Shown here: piece by piece, positions 1 through 7,050 of the stretch | Position numbering within the stretch: position 1 is the first letter of the stretch | Layout: each line of letters begins with the position of its first letter | Assembly: GCA_964637515.1 (NCBI GenBank) | Contig: CAZWUI010000018.1 | Location: forward strand, 1 to 25,511 | Source: RGIG4097 sp964637515 | GTDB lineage: Bacteria > Bacillota > Clostridia > Christensenellales > CAG-917 | Length of the DNA: 25,511 nt | Direction: 5' to 3' | Made by a program: the position numbers and the translations under genes | Notes under the pieces: generated by a model | Told to the model about the DNA's origin: nothing | The model's database searches: none | The model's input: only the letters and a program-made list of their open reading frames with translations

Positions 1-54
1 GGCGGAGTTGCATAAGCACACGCAAAATAAAAACAAATAGTGGAAACACTTGTT
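1..54 (+). other. Possible 3' tail of an upstream gene
   Basis: The stretch lies just before a strong intrinsic terminator, so it probably holds the end of a gene that starts outside the window. Two plus-strand frames are open from the edge: one stops with TAA at 13-15, the other with TAG at 38-40. There are too few codons to choose between them or to suggest a product. Confidence 0.25.
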
Positions 55-86
55 CACGGAGACCGTTTGGTCTCCGTGTTTTTTTT
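55..86 (+). terminator. Intrinsic terminator of the upstream transcript
   Basis: A perfect 10-bp stem (CACGGAGACC at 55-64, GGTCTCCGTG at 69-78) with a GTTT loop is followed by eight T residues at 79-86. The T-tract lies only on the plus-strand side, so it ends transcription arriving from the left edge. It insulates the YitT-family gene, which has its own promoter. The following 89 bases are G- and T-rich and include a run of ten T at 138-147, but I see no second convincing stem there. Confidence 0.9.
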
Positions 87-175
87 GCGGCGGGGCGGCG
101 GTTCGTTCGGTTGTGTTTTTGTGGCGGTTCGGCTCCGTTTTTTTTTTCTGCAATCACGCTTTTCGCGTCAGGTTA

Positions 176-204
176 TTGCAGTCCGCTGAAAAAAAGTGTA
201 TAAT
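176..204 (+). promoter_or_regulatory. Sigma-A-type promoter of the YitT-family gene
   Basis: TTGCAG at 176-181 and a perfect TATAAT at 199-204 are separated by 17 bases. Transcription should start near 211, giving a short leader of about 30 nt before the ATG at 243. No operator-like repeat is evident around it. Confidence 0.75.
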
Positions 205-242
205 GGTATCATCCAAAGGCGTATGCCAAAAAGGAATTGCGT

Positions 243-1268
243 ATGTGCGACAATAATAACCCGATCAACAACAACGATAACGTTCAATCGTCCGACGTTC
301 AACCCGAATCCGTTCACGTCGACGTGGATCAATCCGAGAACGTAAAGCATAAAATCTCTCTCCGTGAGCAGTTCACCAAAGAGAATATGCGCAAAAACGG
401 TAAACTCCTGCTCAAAGAGTTGCCAAAAGCCGCTTTGGTCCTGTTGAGCGCTCTCCTTTACGTCACCGGCGTGGAGTTGTTTGTCGCGGATAACGGCTTT
501 GTCACAGGCGGTGTTTGGGGTATCGCACTCATGATCGAACACGTCACAGGCTTCACCGCAAGTTACATTATGTTTGCAGTCAACGTGCCGTTGTTGATTT
601 TGGCGGTCATCTTCCTTGGCTGGAAGTTCACCGTATACACCTTCCTTTTCGTCGGCGGGCAGACTCTCTTTTCCACTCTCGTCGGCCTCATAGAATTTCA
701 AAAACCGCTCTTCACAGGCGATGCACAACAACTTCTATCCGCTCTCGTTGCGGGCGCAATCATGGGCACCGGTCTCGCTATCTGCTTGAGATTCGGCGGT
801 TGCACCGGCGGTACGGATATTATCAGCGTCATCCTGCAAAAGAAAAAACTCCCCATAAGCGTGCCTTGGATCATCTTCGCAATCAATACCGTCATCATCG
901 TGTCTTCAATCTTCGTCTACGGCAAGCTCGAAGCAGTTGTCTATTCTATCGTCCTTGAGTTCGTCGCATCAAAGGTCTGCGATTCTATCTTGAGCGGTAT
1001 CACGGGCGCAGTCCGCTTCGAAATCGTCACAGCGAAAGGGGAGGAGGTCAGGGACGCTATCATCAACCGCATGGACAAGGGCGCTACTCTCATCAGCGCA
1101 AAGGGCGGTTACTCTCTCGAAGAGAAGTCCGTCATCGTCTGCATACTCCACAAACGCCACACCGCCGACTTCAAGAAGTTCTTGCGCAATATCGATCCCG
1201 ACGCATTCATCAATATCGCAAAAGTGTCTTCGGTCATGGGCAAGGGCTTCAGAAGCGATAACGACTAG
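243..1268 (+). CDS. YitT-family membrane protein (DUF161 plus C-terminal DUF2179)
   Basis: This 341-residue protein matches the YitT family of Bacillota integral membrane proteins, whose transport or signalling role is not established. After an Asn- and acid-rich N-terminal extension of about 50 residues, which is longer than usual, come about five to six hydrophobic segments between residues 60 and 250. The family's Gly-rich motif GGCTGGTD lies at about 185-192. A soluble cytoplasmic DUF2179-like domain fills residues 260-335 (key segment GATLISAKGGYS). I chose the ATG at 243 because AAGGA at 231-235 sits seven bases before it. An in-frame TTG at 237 would leave only one base of spacing. The gene appears monocistronic, with a strong promoter at 176-204. 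The family assignment is confident; the function is unknown. Confidence 0.9.
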   Translation: MCDNNNPINNNDNVQSSDVQPESVHVDVDQSENVKHKISLREQFTKENMRKNGKLLLKELPKAALVLLSALLYVTGVELFVADNGFVTGGVWGIALMIEHVTGFTASYIMFAVNVPLLILAVIFLGWKFTVYTFLFVGGQTLFSTLVGLIEFQKPLFTGDAQQLLSALVAGAIMGTGLAICLRFGGCTGGTDIISVILQKKKLPISVPWIIFAINTVIIVSSIFVYGKLEAVVYSIVLEFVASKVCDSILSGITGAVRFEIVTAKGEEVRDAIINRMDKGATLISAKGGYSLEEKSVIVCILHKRHTADFKKFLRNIDPDAFINIAKVSSVMGKGFRSDND

Positions 1269-1323
1269 TTTTTTACGCATCGTAGACGTGCAATTTTCTG
1301 ACTTATAGACGCAAACTCACGCT

Positions 1324-1373
1324 TCTGTCATTCCGAACGTAGCGTGAAAATCCCGTGGGAACGGGCGGTTTTT
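1324..1373 (+). repeat. Interspersed-repeat-like palindrome with T-tract
   Basis: The segment begins TGTCATTCCGAACGTAGCG, which resembles a GTCATTCCGA-type intergenic repeat that I recall from many bacterial genomes. It continues into a 5-bp stem (CCCGT at 1352-1356, ACGGG at 1361-1365, loop GGGA), then CGG and five T at 1369-1373. It may be a degenerate repeat element that doubles as a weak terminator for the YitT-family gene. Only one copy is visible here, so its repeat nature is inferred. Confidence 0.4.
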
Positions 1374-1414
1374 GTTGTTAGTGCGTTAATTTTCGCGCAC
1401 GATGTAAAAAGTGC

Positions 1415-1456
1415 TTGCATTATTATGAATTTTAATGCACAATTATAATATATAAT
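1415..1456 (+). promoter_or_regulatory. AT-rich promoter region of the thioredoxin lipoprotein gene
   Basis: Two TATAAT hexamers (1444-1449 and 1451-1456) lie 38-51 bases before the ATG at 1495. A TTGCAT at 1415-1420 is 23 bases from the first, which is too far for a standard -35 box, and no better partner is visible. I support a promoter here on composition and the -10 matches only. Confidence 0.4.
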
Positions 1457-1494
1457 TGAATTCTTATCGAAAGATTTCACCAAGGAGTCCAAAT

Positions 1495-4400
1495 ATGAAA
1501 CGTTCTAAACTTACCGCCTTGTTGTTGGTGCTCGTCATTGCGTGCCTCTCGGCGACTTTCGTCGCGTGCAACGATAAGGGCAATAGCGATAATAACGACG
1601 ATAGCAACTTCATCTCTAGTGTTACGGTTGTCCCCGCTCCCGACGACGGCATTCCGGATATCGACTACAAGGTCAAAGTCCTTTTCCCCGACCGCTCTCC
1701 CGTTGTCGGCGTTGAAGTCCAACTCTTCCTTGTCGACGATGACGAAGTCTTCTGCAGTGCTACCACCGGCTCCGACGGTATCGCTGTTCTCACGACCAGT
1801 AAGGATACGGAATATTTCATCTCCGTCATCAGACTTCCCGACGGCTACGCCTACACCGACGACGACCTTATCTCTGATACCGAAACTGAAAAAACCGTCT
1901 ATCTCGAAGACCTTAATCAGACCAATATCTATAACGTTTCGGTCGTTTCCGAAGGCGGTATGCCGATGAAGGGCATCAGCGTTTCTTTGAAGAACGATAG
2001 CGGTATCGTCGCAACCAAGATCACCGCGGATGACGGCACCGCTTCTATCAAAGTCACCGAACTCGGCGTTTACGGCATCGAACTTGCCGACCTTCCCAAA
2101 GGTTACTCCATGTCAAATGCGGATCAAAAGACTTCCGCAGACTCTGCATCCTTGGTCGTCAAGGTCAAATCTTCCGTCATCATGGAAGAAATGCCCGCAA
2201 ATCACCGCTATAAAATGGACGATATCATGTACGACTTCACCGTCACTACGTCCGACGGCGGCACTTTCCAACTCTCCGAAGTCTTGAAAGAGAAGAAGTT
2301 TGTCATGATCAACTTCTGGGCAACTTGGTGCGGTCCTTGTAAGAACGAGTTTGACGATATCCAACTCGCTTACGAACGCTATCAGGACGATATGGCGATC
2401 ATCGCTATGTCCATCGAGCCCAGCGATACGGCAAATAAGGTCGCAACTTTCAAGTCTGAATATAGACCTATTTTGACCATTGATATGTGCACCAACCAAA
2501 CCAGCATTTACGGTATGTTCTCGGCGTACAATAACGGCGGTTCAATTCCGTTCACCGTGTTCGTCGACCGCTACGGCAAGATCTGCAACTACGTCGCAGG
2601 CTCCGGCACCGAGGCTCTCTTCAAACAAGAGTTCGCACGCTACACCGCTTCCGACTACGTGCAAACCGTCTACGATCCCGCAAACGACGAAATTCCTATC
2701 GTAGAAGGGGATAAACCCGAAGTCAATATGCCCGCATCTAGCGAAATCGTCAGTGCTATCAGCGGAAATCTCGGCGGTACCTACTCCGAAATCGGCGACG
2801 GCAAAGTTTGGCCGTGGCTCCTCGGCGAAGATGACGGTCAAGCCGTCTTGTACGCAGGCAACGTCAAACACAATAATACCGAATCTCGTGTAGATTACAA
2901 ATTCAAACTCGCCGCAGGTCAATTCCTTACCTTCGATTACTATATGAACACCGAAGATATCGGCAATGCGGATATTCTCAGTGTGTTTATCGACGGCAGC
3001 TGGATGTGCGATCTCGATAGAGTTTCGGACGGTTGGAAGACCATGTATCTCTACACCCCGATTTCTAGCGCATTGGATGCTGCGGATGCGGATAGAGAAC
3101 ATACGCTCACTCTCCACTATATCAAAGACGCAAGCGACGGCTCTTATCTCGACGGCGAAGAAAAAGTCGAAATCAAGAATATCCGTGCAGTCGGCGAAAG
3201 CGACTTGCAAGGTGACGTCAACGTCTTGAGAGATGCAACTTGGAATCTCCAAGAAGTGGACGGCGTCAATAGATTCGTCAACCACGTCGACGTAGTCCTC
3301 AATGCTGAAGACGGCTACTATCACGTCGGCTCCGCAGACGGTCCGTTGTTGTTGGCAAATCTCGGCGGAAGCACGCACTATCACACCACGTCCGTCAATG
3401 AATTTGCTCTCAGTTACTTCGAACTTGCAGGCATCAAAGCACTCGCAACGTTCATCTCGAACGGCGTGTCCAATCCTCCTGCGAACAGTTACGTCGAAGC
3501 AAGCAAGGGTTACTCTTGGTTCTCGAAGAACTCCGATTTGCCCAACTACTGCTACGTTGACGAGAGATTGTATATGATACTCGACGCTATGACTTCAGCG
3601 TTTGCCGAAACCTTGTATCAAGGCAGCTATCTCGGCACTTACAACGAATATTCTTGGCTCGAATTCTGCTCGTACTACGACAACTACAACGGCAATCCCG
3701 TCGGTAATATCATGCAGGGTATCAGCAATAAGGAAGCGTTCACCGCTGTGGGCGGCAATCAACCGAACCACGTCGTAGTCAACAAGACTCTCGTTCCGAG
3801 AGGCGTTATGTACAAATACACCGCGGATAAGACCGGTGCATATAAGATCTACTCGGTCATCCCCGAAGAATACGCAAGTCAACAGGGTGGTTACGTCTAT
3901 ATCACCGGCAACGGCGTGCTCAAGAGTGAAGATGCAGAGGAAGACTTTGAACAATACGTGTCTTTCGAAGCGGGCAAGACCTACTATATCGGCGTAGCGT
4001 TCGACATTCCTAGCGCCTGGGGCGAACTCGACTTCTACATTGAGTATCTCAACACATCTGCGGATAACTTCACCTACGTGTCCGACGGCACCTACACGTA
4101 TATCATCGACGCAAACGGAAATATCGTCTACGACGATAACGACCAAATCATCTACGTGTTGAACAAGACCAATAACCTTGAAGTCGAACTCGGCGAAGAT
4201 GGCTACTATCATCAAGTTCTCGCAGACGGAACGATTGATACGGGCGCAAACTCGCACATTTGGATCTCTATCGCAAACGTCAACAACTTGCTCGATTGTT
4301 CGCTTGCAGACCTTGCATACGGCAGAGCGGCAATAGACGGTCAAGCAGTCCCGTTCTTCGACTTCACGAGCGAGGGCGGAGAAGACTATACGCAAATGAT

Positions 4401-4590
4401 CAAAGAACTTGCTGATCAATCTATCGAAGGCAAAACTAAAAAAGATCCGACTTACGGAAGAGTAAAAGCGGATGCTGAACTCGTCGAAATCATCAAGGAA
4501 GCACTTGCGAGAATCGGGCATGATTCTGATGAATCATGGCTCGGCGTAGCATACTTCTACGAACATCTCGGCACGTATTCCGGGAAATAA
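1495..4590 (+). CDS. Large lipoprotein with TlpA-like thioredoxin domain
   Basis: This 1031-residue exported protein begins with a lipoprotein signal peptide whose lipobox FVAC puts the acylated Cys at residue 25. Two beta-sandwich domains of the prealbumin/SpaA-like type follow (about 57-140 and 145-225). A TlpA/AhpC-type thioredoxin domain then spans about 243-395 with active site WCGPC at 278-282, so it should reduce or oxidise thiols outside the membrane. The remaining 630 residues hold an aromatic-rich beta-sandwich (about 425-580), a module that occurs twice (about 605-730 and 901-1024), and between them a segment resembling bacterial pre-peptidase C-terminal domains (about 760-860). 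I chose ATG 1495 because AAGGAG lies at 1482-1487 and the signal peptide starts there; an in-frame TTG at 1456 would add 13 residues before it. The thioredoxin call is firm. The natural client is unknown. Confidence 0.85.
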   Translation: MKRSKLTALLLVLVIACLSATFVACNDKGNSDNNDDSNFISSVTVVPAPDDGIPDIDYKVKVLFPDRSPVVGVEVQLFLVDDDEVFCSATTGSDGIAVLTTSKDTEYFISVIRLPDGYAYTDDDLISDTETEKTVYLEDLNQTNIYNVSVVSEGGMPMKGISVSLKNDSGIVATKITADDGTASIKVTELGVYGIELADLPKGYSMSNADQKTSADSASLVVKVKSSVIMEEMPANHRYKMDDIMYDFTVTTSDGGTFQLSEVLKEKKFVMINFWATWCGPCKNEFDDIQLAYERYQDDMAIIAMSIEPSDTANKVATFKSEYRPILTIDMCTNQTSIYGMFSAYNNGGSIPFTVFVDRYGKICNYVAGSGTEALFKQEFARYTASDYVQTVYDPANDEIPIVEGDKPEVNMPASSEIVSAISGNLGGTYSEIGDGKVWPWLLGEDDGQAVLYAGNVKHNNTESRVDYKFKLAAGQFLTFDYYMNTEDIGNADILSVFIDGSWMCDLDRVSDGWKTMYLYTPISSALDAADADREHTLTLHYIKDASDGSYLDGEEKVEIKNIRAVGESDLQGDVNVLRDATWNLQEVDGVNRFVNHVDVVLNAEDGYYHVGSADGPLLLANLGGSTHYHTTSVNEFALSYFELAGIKALATFISNGVSNPPANSYVEASKGYSWFSKNSDLPNYCYVDERLYMILDAMTSAFAETLYQGSYLGTYNEYSWLEFCSYYDNYNGNPVGNIMQGISNKEAFTAVGGNQPNHVVVNKTLVPRGVMYKYTADKTGAYKIYSVIPEEYASQQGGYVYITGNGVLKSEDAEEDFEQYVSFEAGKTYYIGVAFDIPSAWGELDFYIEYLNTSADNFTYVSDGTYTYIIDANGNIVYDDNDQIIYVLNKTNNLEVELGEDGYYHQVLADGTIDTGANSHIWISIANVNNLLDCSLADLAYGRAAIDGQAVPFFDFTSEGGEDYTQMIKELADQSIEGKTKKDPTYGRVKADAELVEIIKEALARIGHDSDESWLGVAYFYEHLGTYSGK

Positions 4591-4606
4591 TAGTTCTCAA
4601 AATCAC

Positions 4607-4638
4607 AAAAAGGCTAACCGAAACGGTTAGCCTTTTTT
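4607..4638 (+). terminator. Intrinsic terminator after the thioredoxin lipoprotein
   Basis: A 10-bp perfect stem (AGGCTAACCG at 4611-4620, CGGTTAGCCT at 4624-4633) with an AAA loop is flanked by A residues on the left and a six-T tract on the right. It lies 17 bases past the stop codon. The T-tract is also the left arm of a second inverted repeat at 4633-4659. Confidence 0.9.
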
Positions 4639-4659
4639 GTTGCAAATTGCAACAAAAAA
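4633..4659. repeat. Perfect 13-bp inverted repeat overlapping the terminator tail
   Basis: The 13 bases at 4633-4645 (TTTTTTGTTGCAA) are the exact reverse complement of 4647-4659, centred on A4646. The core TTGCAA is itself palindromic and appears in both arms. The left arm uses the terminator's T-tract, so an RNA could pair either as the terminator or as this second hairpin. On DNA it could also be a protein-binding site upstream of the next gene. Confidence 0.6.
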
Positions 4660-4747
4660 GGAAATATTCGGTCAGTTTTTAACCATATGCAACAATGCAT
4701 AAAAATTGTATAAATATTGCATAAATTATTGTATGAAAGAAAACTTG

Positions 4748-4776
4748 TTGATTTTATCCGATTCGTGTGATATTAT
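4748..4776 (+). promoter_or_regulatory. Extended -10 promoter of the small lipoprotein gene
   Basis: TATTAT at 4771-4776 is preceded by TG at 4768-4769 with one base between, an extended -10 signal. A weak -35 box TTGATT at 4748-4753 is 17 bases away. The start site should be near 4783, leaving a leader of about 23 nt. Upstream, TATGCA (4686-4691) and TGCATA (4696-4701) form an inverted repeat. Confidence 0.6.
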
Positions 4777-4805
4777 GTTCAAGAAATAGAATAACGGAGG
4801 TTCTT

Positions 4806-5255
4806 ATGAACAAATTCTTCAAAATTTTGACCACTGTGTTGGTTGTGATAGCGATAGTTGCTTGCATAGGCGTTTTCGCAGCGTGCAACAACACCGACGC
4901 CAACCCCGACACCAACCCCGACAACAACGGCACTACGAATGACGGCGGAAACAACGGCGAGGCAGAAGGGGAATACACCTACAAATTCACCGTAGTTGAT
5001 GCAAACGGAAACCCAATTCAAGGCGTGCGTGTGCAACTTTGCCAAGGTGAAGATAATTGCAAAATGCCTAAAACCACGGATGCAAACGGCGTTGTCAAGT
5101 TCTTTGCGGACGAAGAAATGCACAACGTTCCCGCAGACGTATACGACATTCACGTTTTGGTTGAAGACACCGATTATGAGGATTACATTCTTCAAGACGC
5201 AAATCAAAAGACCAGCGTTGACGTCAAAGATTACACGTTGATTCTTGTGAAATAA
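4806..5255 (+). CDS. Small lipoprotein with one prealbumin-like domain
   Basis: This 149-residue protein has a lipoprotein signal peptide with lipobox FAAC (acylated Cys27). A low-complexity Asn/Asp/Gly linker (28-57) keeps the domain away from the membrane, and one beta-sandwich of the prealbumin/SpaA-like type follows (about 58-149). That domain resembles the N-terminal domains of the large thioredoxin lipoprotein just upstream; both end with a similar ANQKTS / ADQKTS motif. It carries two cysteines five residues apart (CQGEDNC), which could form a disulfide. GGAGG at 4796-4800, five bases before ATG 4806, sets the start. The gene has its own promoter and a terminator. No enzymatic motif is visible; a surface-exposed accessory or thiol-client role is a guess. 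Confidence 0.75.
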   Translation: MNKFFKILTTVLVVIAIVACIGVFAACNNTDANPDTNPDNNGTTNDGGNNGEAEGEYTYKFTVVDANGNPIQGVRVQLCQGEDNCKMPKTTDANGVVKFFADEEMHNVPADVYDIHVLVEDTDYEDYILQDANQKTSVDVKDYTLILVK

Positions 5256-5298
5256 TCGAATGAAAACGCACCGAATAAGGTGACGAAAATGAAAAATC

Positions 5299-5334
5299 AA
5301 AGCACGCTAATTAGAAACGATTAGCGTGCTTTTT
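5299..5334. terminator. Bidirectional terminator between convergent genes
   Basis: AAAGCACGCTAA at 5299-5310 pairs with TTAGCGTGCTTT at 5321-5332 around a 10-base loop, followed by further T residues on the plus strand. Read on the minus strand the stem is followed by TTTGATTTTT. It lies 43 bases past the small lipoprotein stop and can also stop the minus-strand redox operon, for which I see no better terminator. Confidence 0.8.
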
Positions 5335-5407
5335 CTATGCGTTTGATAGGTTTTGAAAGTGGGTTTTGAAGGACAGTCATCGCCAATTTTAGGACTGTTT
5401 TCATGGT

Positions 5408-5432
5408 GTTTTTTTGGAGCGGTTTTCCGCTC
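5408..5432. repeat. Repeat copy 1: T7-GGAGCGG hairpin
   Basis: The 15-base string GTTTTTTTGGAGCGG (5408-5422) is identical to 9494-9508. It runs into a 6-bp hairpin (GAGCGG at 5417-5422, CCGCTC at 5427-5432, loop TTTT). The T-run lies before the stem on the plus strand, so it is not a plus-strand terminator. On the minus strand it lies 24 bases past the redox operon's last stop codon and is followed by A residues, which also does not fit a terminator. Confidence 0.5.
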
Positions 5433-5455
5433 TATCAATAACAAAAACTCACTGT

Positions 5456-6043
5456 TTACAGGTATTTCTCGATTTCGGCAGAGAGCGTTTCTTTGCTCAT
5501 TGCGCCTATCGTCACAGACCTAACGTAGCCATCTTTGTCAAGGACTGCAGTCATGGGGAAGTTGCCGTCACCGCCCAGTTGTTTGTAGAGCCAAAGTTCA
5601 GCGTTGTCTTGTACGAACGTGAGCAGATAATCACCGTAACCGAATTCGTTGATTTTTGCTTGTTTGTTTGCGGAGGTGTCAACGTTGTGAGCATGCACGA
5701 CGATGATTTTGACTTGGTCGCCGTATTCCTGTTGCACTTCGTTGAAGTGGGGGAGTTCCGCCTTGCAACCGCCACAGTTAACGTACCAGAAATTGATGAC
5801 TAGCACTTGCCCGAGCGCATCGGATGCCTTGAAATTCGCACCGCTCGGATTGCCTGCGGTCACGTAGCCTTCAAGCTCGAAATCGGGACACTTTTCACCG
5901 ATTGCGAAGCCTTCTCCTTCTATGGTCGGTTCCTTGTATAAGACGTTGAAATATACGATAGCGACGACAAGCACGGCAATGAGCAGGACGGAAATCACGC
6001 ATGAGCATATGGTTTTATATTGTGCGGTTTTATTAGTGCTCAT
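5456..6043 (-). CDS. Membrane-anchored TlpA-like thioredoxin
   Basis: This 195-residue protein has one uncleaved N-terminal membrane anchor (about residues 12-32) and an extracytoplasmic TlpA/AhpC-type thioredoxin fold (about 45-195). The active site is NCGGC with the redox pair at Cys90 and Cys93. The usual Trp before the first Cys is replaced by Asn. A cis-Pro region (NFPMTAVLDKDG) is present. It probably reduces disulfides on exported proteins. It is the last gene of a three-gene operon: its ATG overlaps the polyferredoxin stop codon as ATGA, suggesting translational coupling, and AAGGAG at 6052-6057 lies eight bases upstream. The coupling to a polyferredoxin suggests that gene product as its electron source, but no known system was identified to prove this. 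Confidence 0.88.
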   Translation of the reverse strand: MSTNKTAQYKTICSCVISVLLIAVLVVAIVYFNVLYKEPTIEGEGFAIGEKCPDFELEGYVTAGNPSGANFKASDALGQVLVINFWYVNCGGCKAELPHFNEVQQEYGDQVKIIVVHAHNVDTSANKQAKINEFGYGDYLLTFVQDNAELWLYKQLGGDGNFPMTAVLDKDGYVRSVTIGAMSKETLSAEIEKYL

Positions 6044-7047
6044 ACGGTTTGCTCCTTATCCGCATCGTTTTCCGCTTGCGAGTTGAGATTTGCTCTGTTT
6101 GCCATTGCGACCAAATCCACTTTTTCGGTGGGTACGGGGGTGGAAATCTCGTTTGCGCGGAGCACGATATTCGAGCCTTTCCAACTGATTGCTTTCGCAG
6201 GGCAAACGTCTACGCAAGCACCACAGTGTATACATTCGTGGTCGCCCACGTGTTTGATGTCCATTTTACAAACCGAAACGCAGAGTCCGCAGTTGGTGCA
6301 TTTATTCTTGTCGAGTTTGACGCCGAGAAGGGCGACTTTCGAGAAAAAACCGTATATCGCGCCGAGAGGGCAGAGAAAACGGCAGAAGAAACGATAGGTG
6401 AACACGCTACCGACAACAATCAGAACAAGCACGAGGAATTTCCACGTGAAGAGCGGTCCTAGGTCTGCGAATTGGTCGGCGTTTTCGGGGTTTATGAGCA
6501 TCATGATACCGCCGAGAAGGGTGCCGTTGGGGCATACGTACTTGCAGAATGCGGGCACTCCCGTCTGGTACATTATGGGAATTGCGAAAACGAACACCGC
6601 AAGAAGCACATACTTGAAATAGGATAGCACGCGCGTGACTTTGCTTTTCTCGATTTTGGGGGTTTTGATTTTGTGGAGCCACTCCTGAATGAGTCCCATA
6701 GGGCAGAGGAAACCGCATATAGTGCGTCCAAAAATGAGCCCGAACATGATGAGTATACCGAAGATATAGGCGGGGAGTCGGGTGTCCGAATTTGCAAGAG
6801 CGTTTTGGAGAGAACCGAGCGGACAAGCACCCACTGCGCCGGGGCAGGAGTAGCAGTTGAGTCCGGGGACGCACATTGCTTTGGTGTCGCCCTTGAAGAT
6901 CTGTCCGGTCTTGAAACCCTTGAAGTTGCAATTATACAAAAGCATTGCATAAACTTGTATAATTCTACGCTTGCTGGGCGCATGATTGACAAGCCACTGC
7001 CATACCGAATTGTTTTTGAGTTTTTCTTTGAATTCAGCGGATTTCAT
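6040..7047 (-). CDS. NapH-type membrane polyferredoxin (4Fe-4S)
   Basis: This 335-residue membrane protein belongs to the NapH/YccM-like family of Fe-S electron carriers. Membrane helices lie at about 92-110, 145-163 and 202-220. They are interspersed with cysteine pairs: C59/C65/C68/C75, CGFLCP at 111-116, CKYVCP at 168-173 and CRFLCP at 222-227. Two classical CxxCxxCxxxC motifs (C250/253/256/260 and C272/275/278/282) form a ferredoxin-like domain for two 4Fe-4S clusters, probably cytoplasmic. A soluble tail of about 50 residues follows. It starts three bases after the upstream stop codon with only a weak ribosome binding site, so translation may be coupled. Family members pass electrons between cytoplasmic carriers and membrane or exported acceptors; the exported thioredoxin next to it is the obvious candidate acceptor. 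Confidence 0.9.
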   Translation of the reverse strand: MKSAEFKEKLKNNSVWQWLVNHAPSKRRIIQVYAMLLYNCNFKGFKTGQIFKGDTKAMCVPGLNCYSCPGAVGACPLGSLQNALANSDTRLPAYIFGILIMFGLIFGRTICGFLCPMGLIQEWLHKIKTPKIEKSKVTRVLSYFKYVLLAVFVFAIPIMYQTGVPAFCKYVCPNGTLLGGIMMLINPENADQFADLGPLFTWKFLVLVLIVVGSVFTYRFFCRFLCPLGAIYGFFSKVALLGVKLDKNKCTNCGLCVSVCKMDIKHVGDHECIHCGACVDVCPAKAISWKGSNIVLRANEISTPVPTEKVDLVAMANRANLNSQAENDADKEQTV

Positions 7048-7050
7048 CTT

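Noticed and set aside
121..147. Possible second terminator before the YitT-family gene
   Set aside because: A ten-T run is present but the best preceding stem has only three base pairs.
50..256. Short plus-strand frame of 68 codons before the YitT-family gene
   Set aside because: It runs through a terminator stem and a promoter and is dominated by T-rich codons giving Phe and Val; no ribosome binding site.
4686..4760. Short spaced repeats (TGCATAA, TTGTATAAA) resembling a repeat array
   Set aside because: Copies are short, irregular and AT-rich with no constant spacer length; not a CRISPR array. I keep them only as possible regulatory sites.
5373..5401. ACAGTC/GACTGT stem followed by four T
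   Set aside because: A six-base stem with a 14-base loop is too weak to call a terminator next to the much stronger one at 5299-5334.
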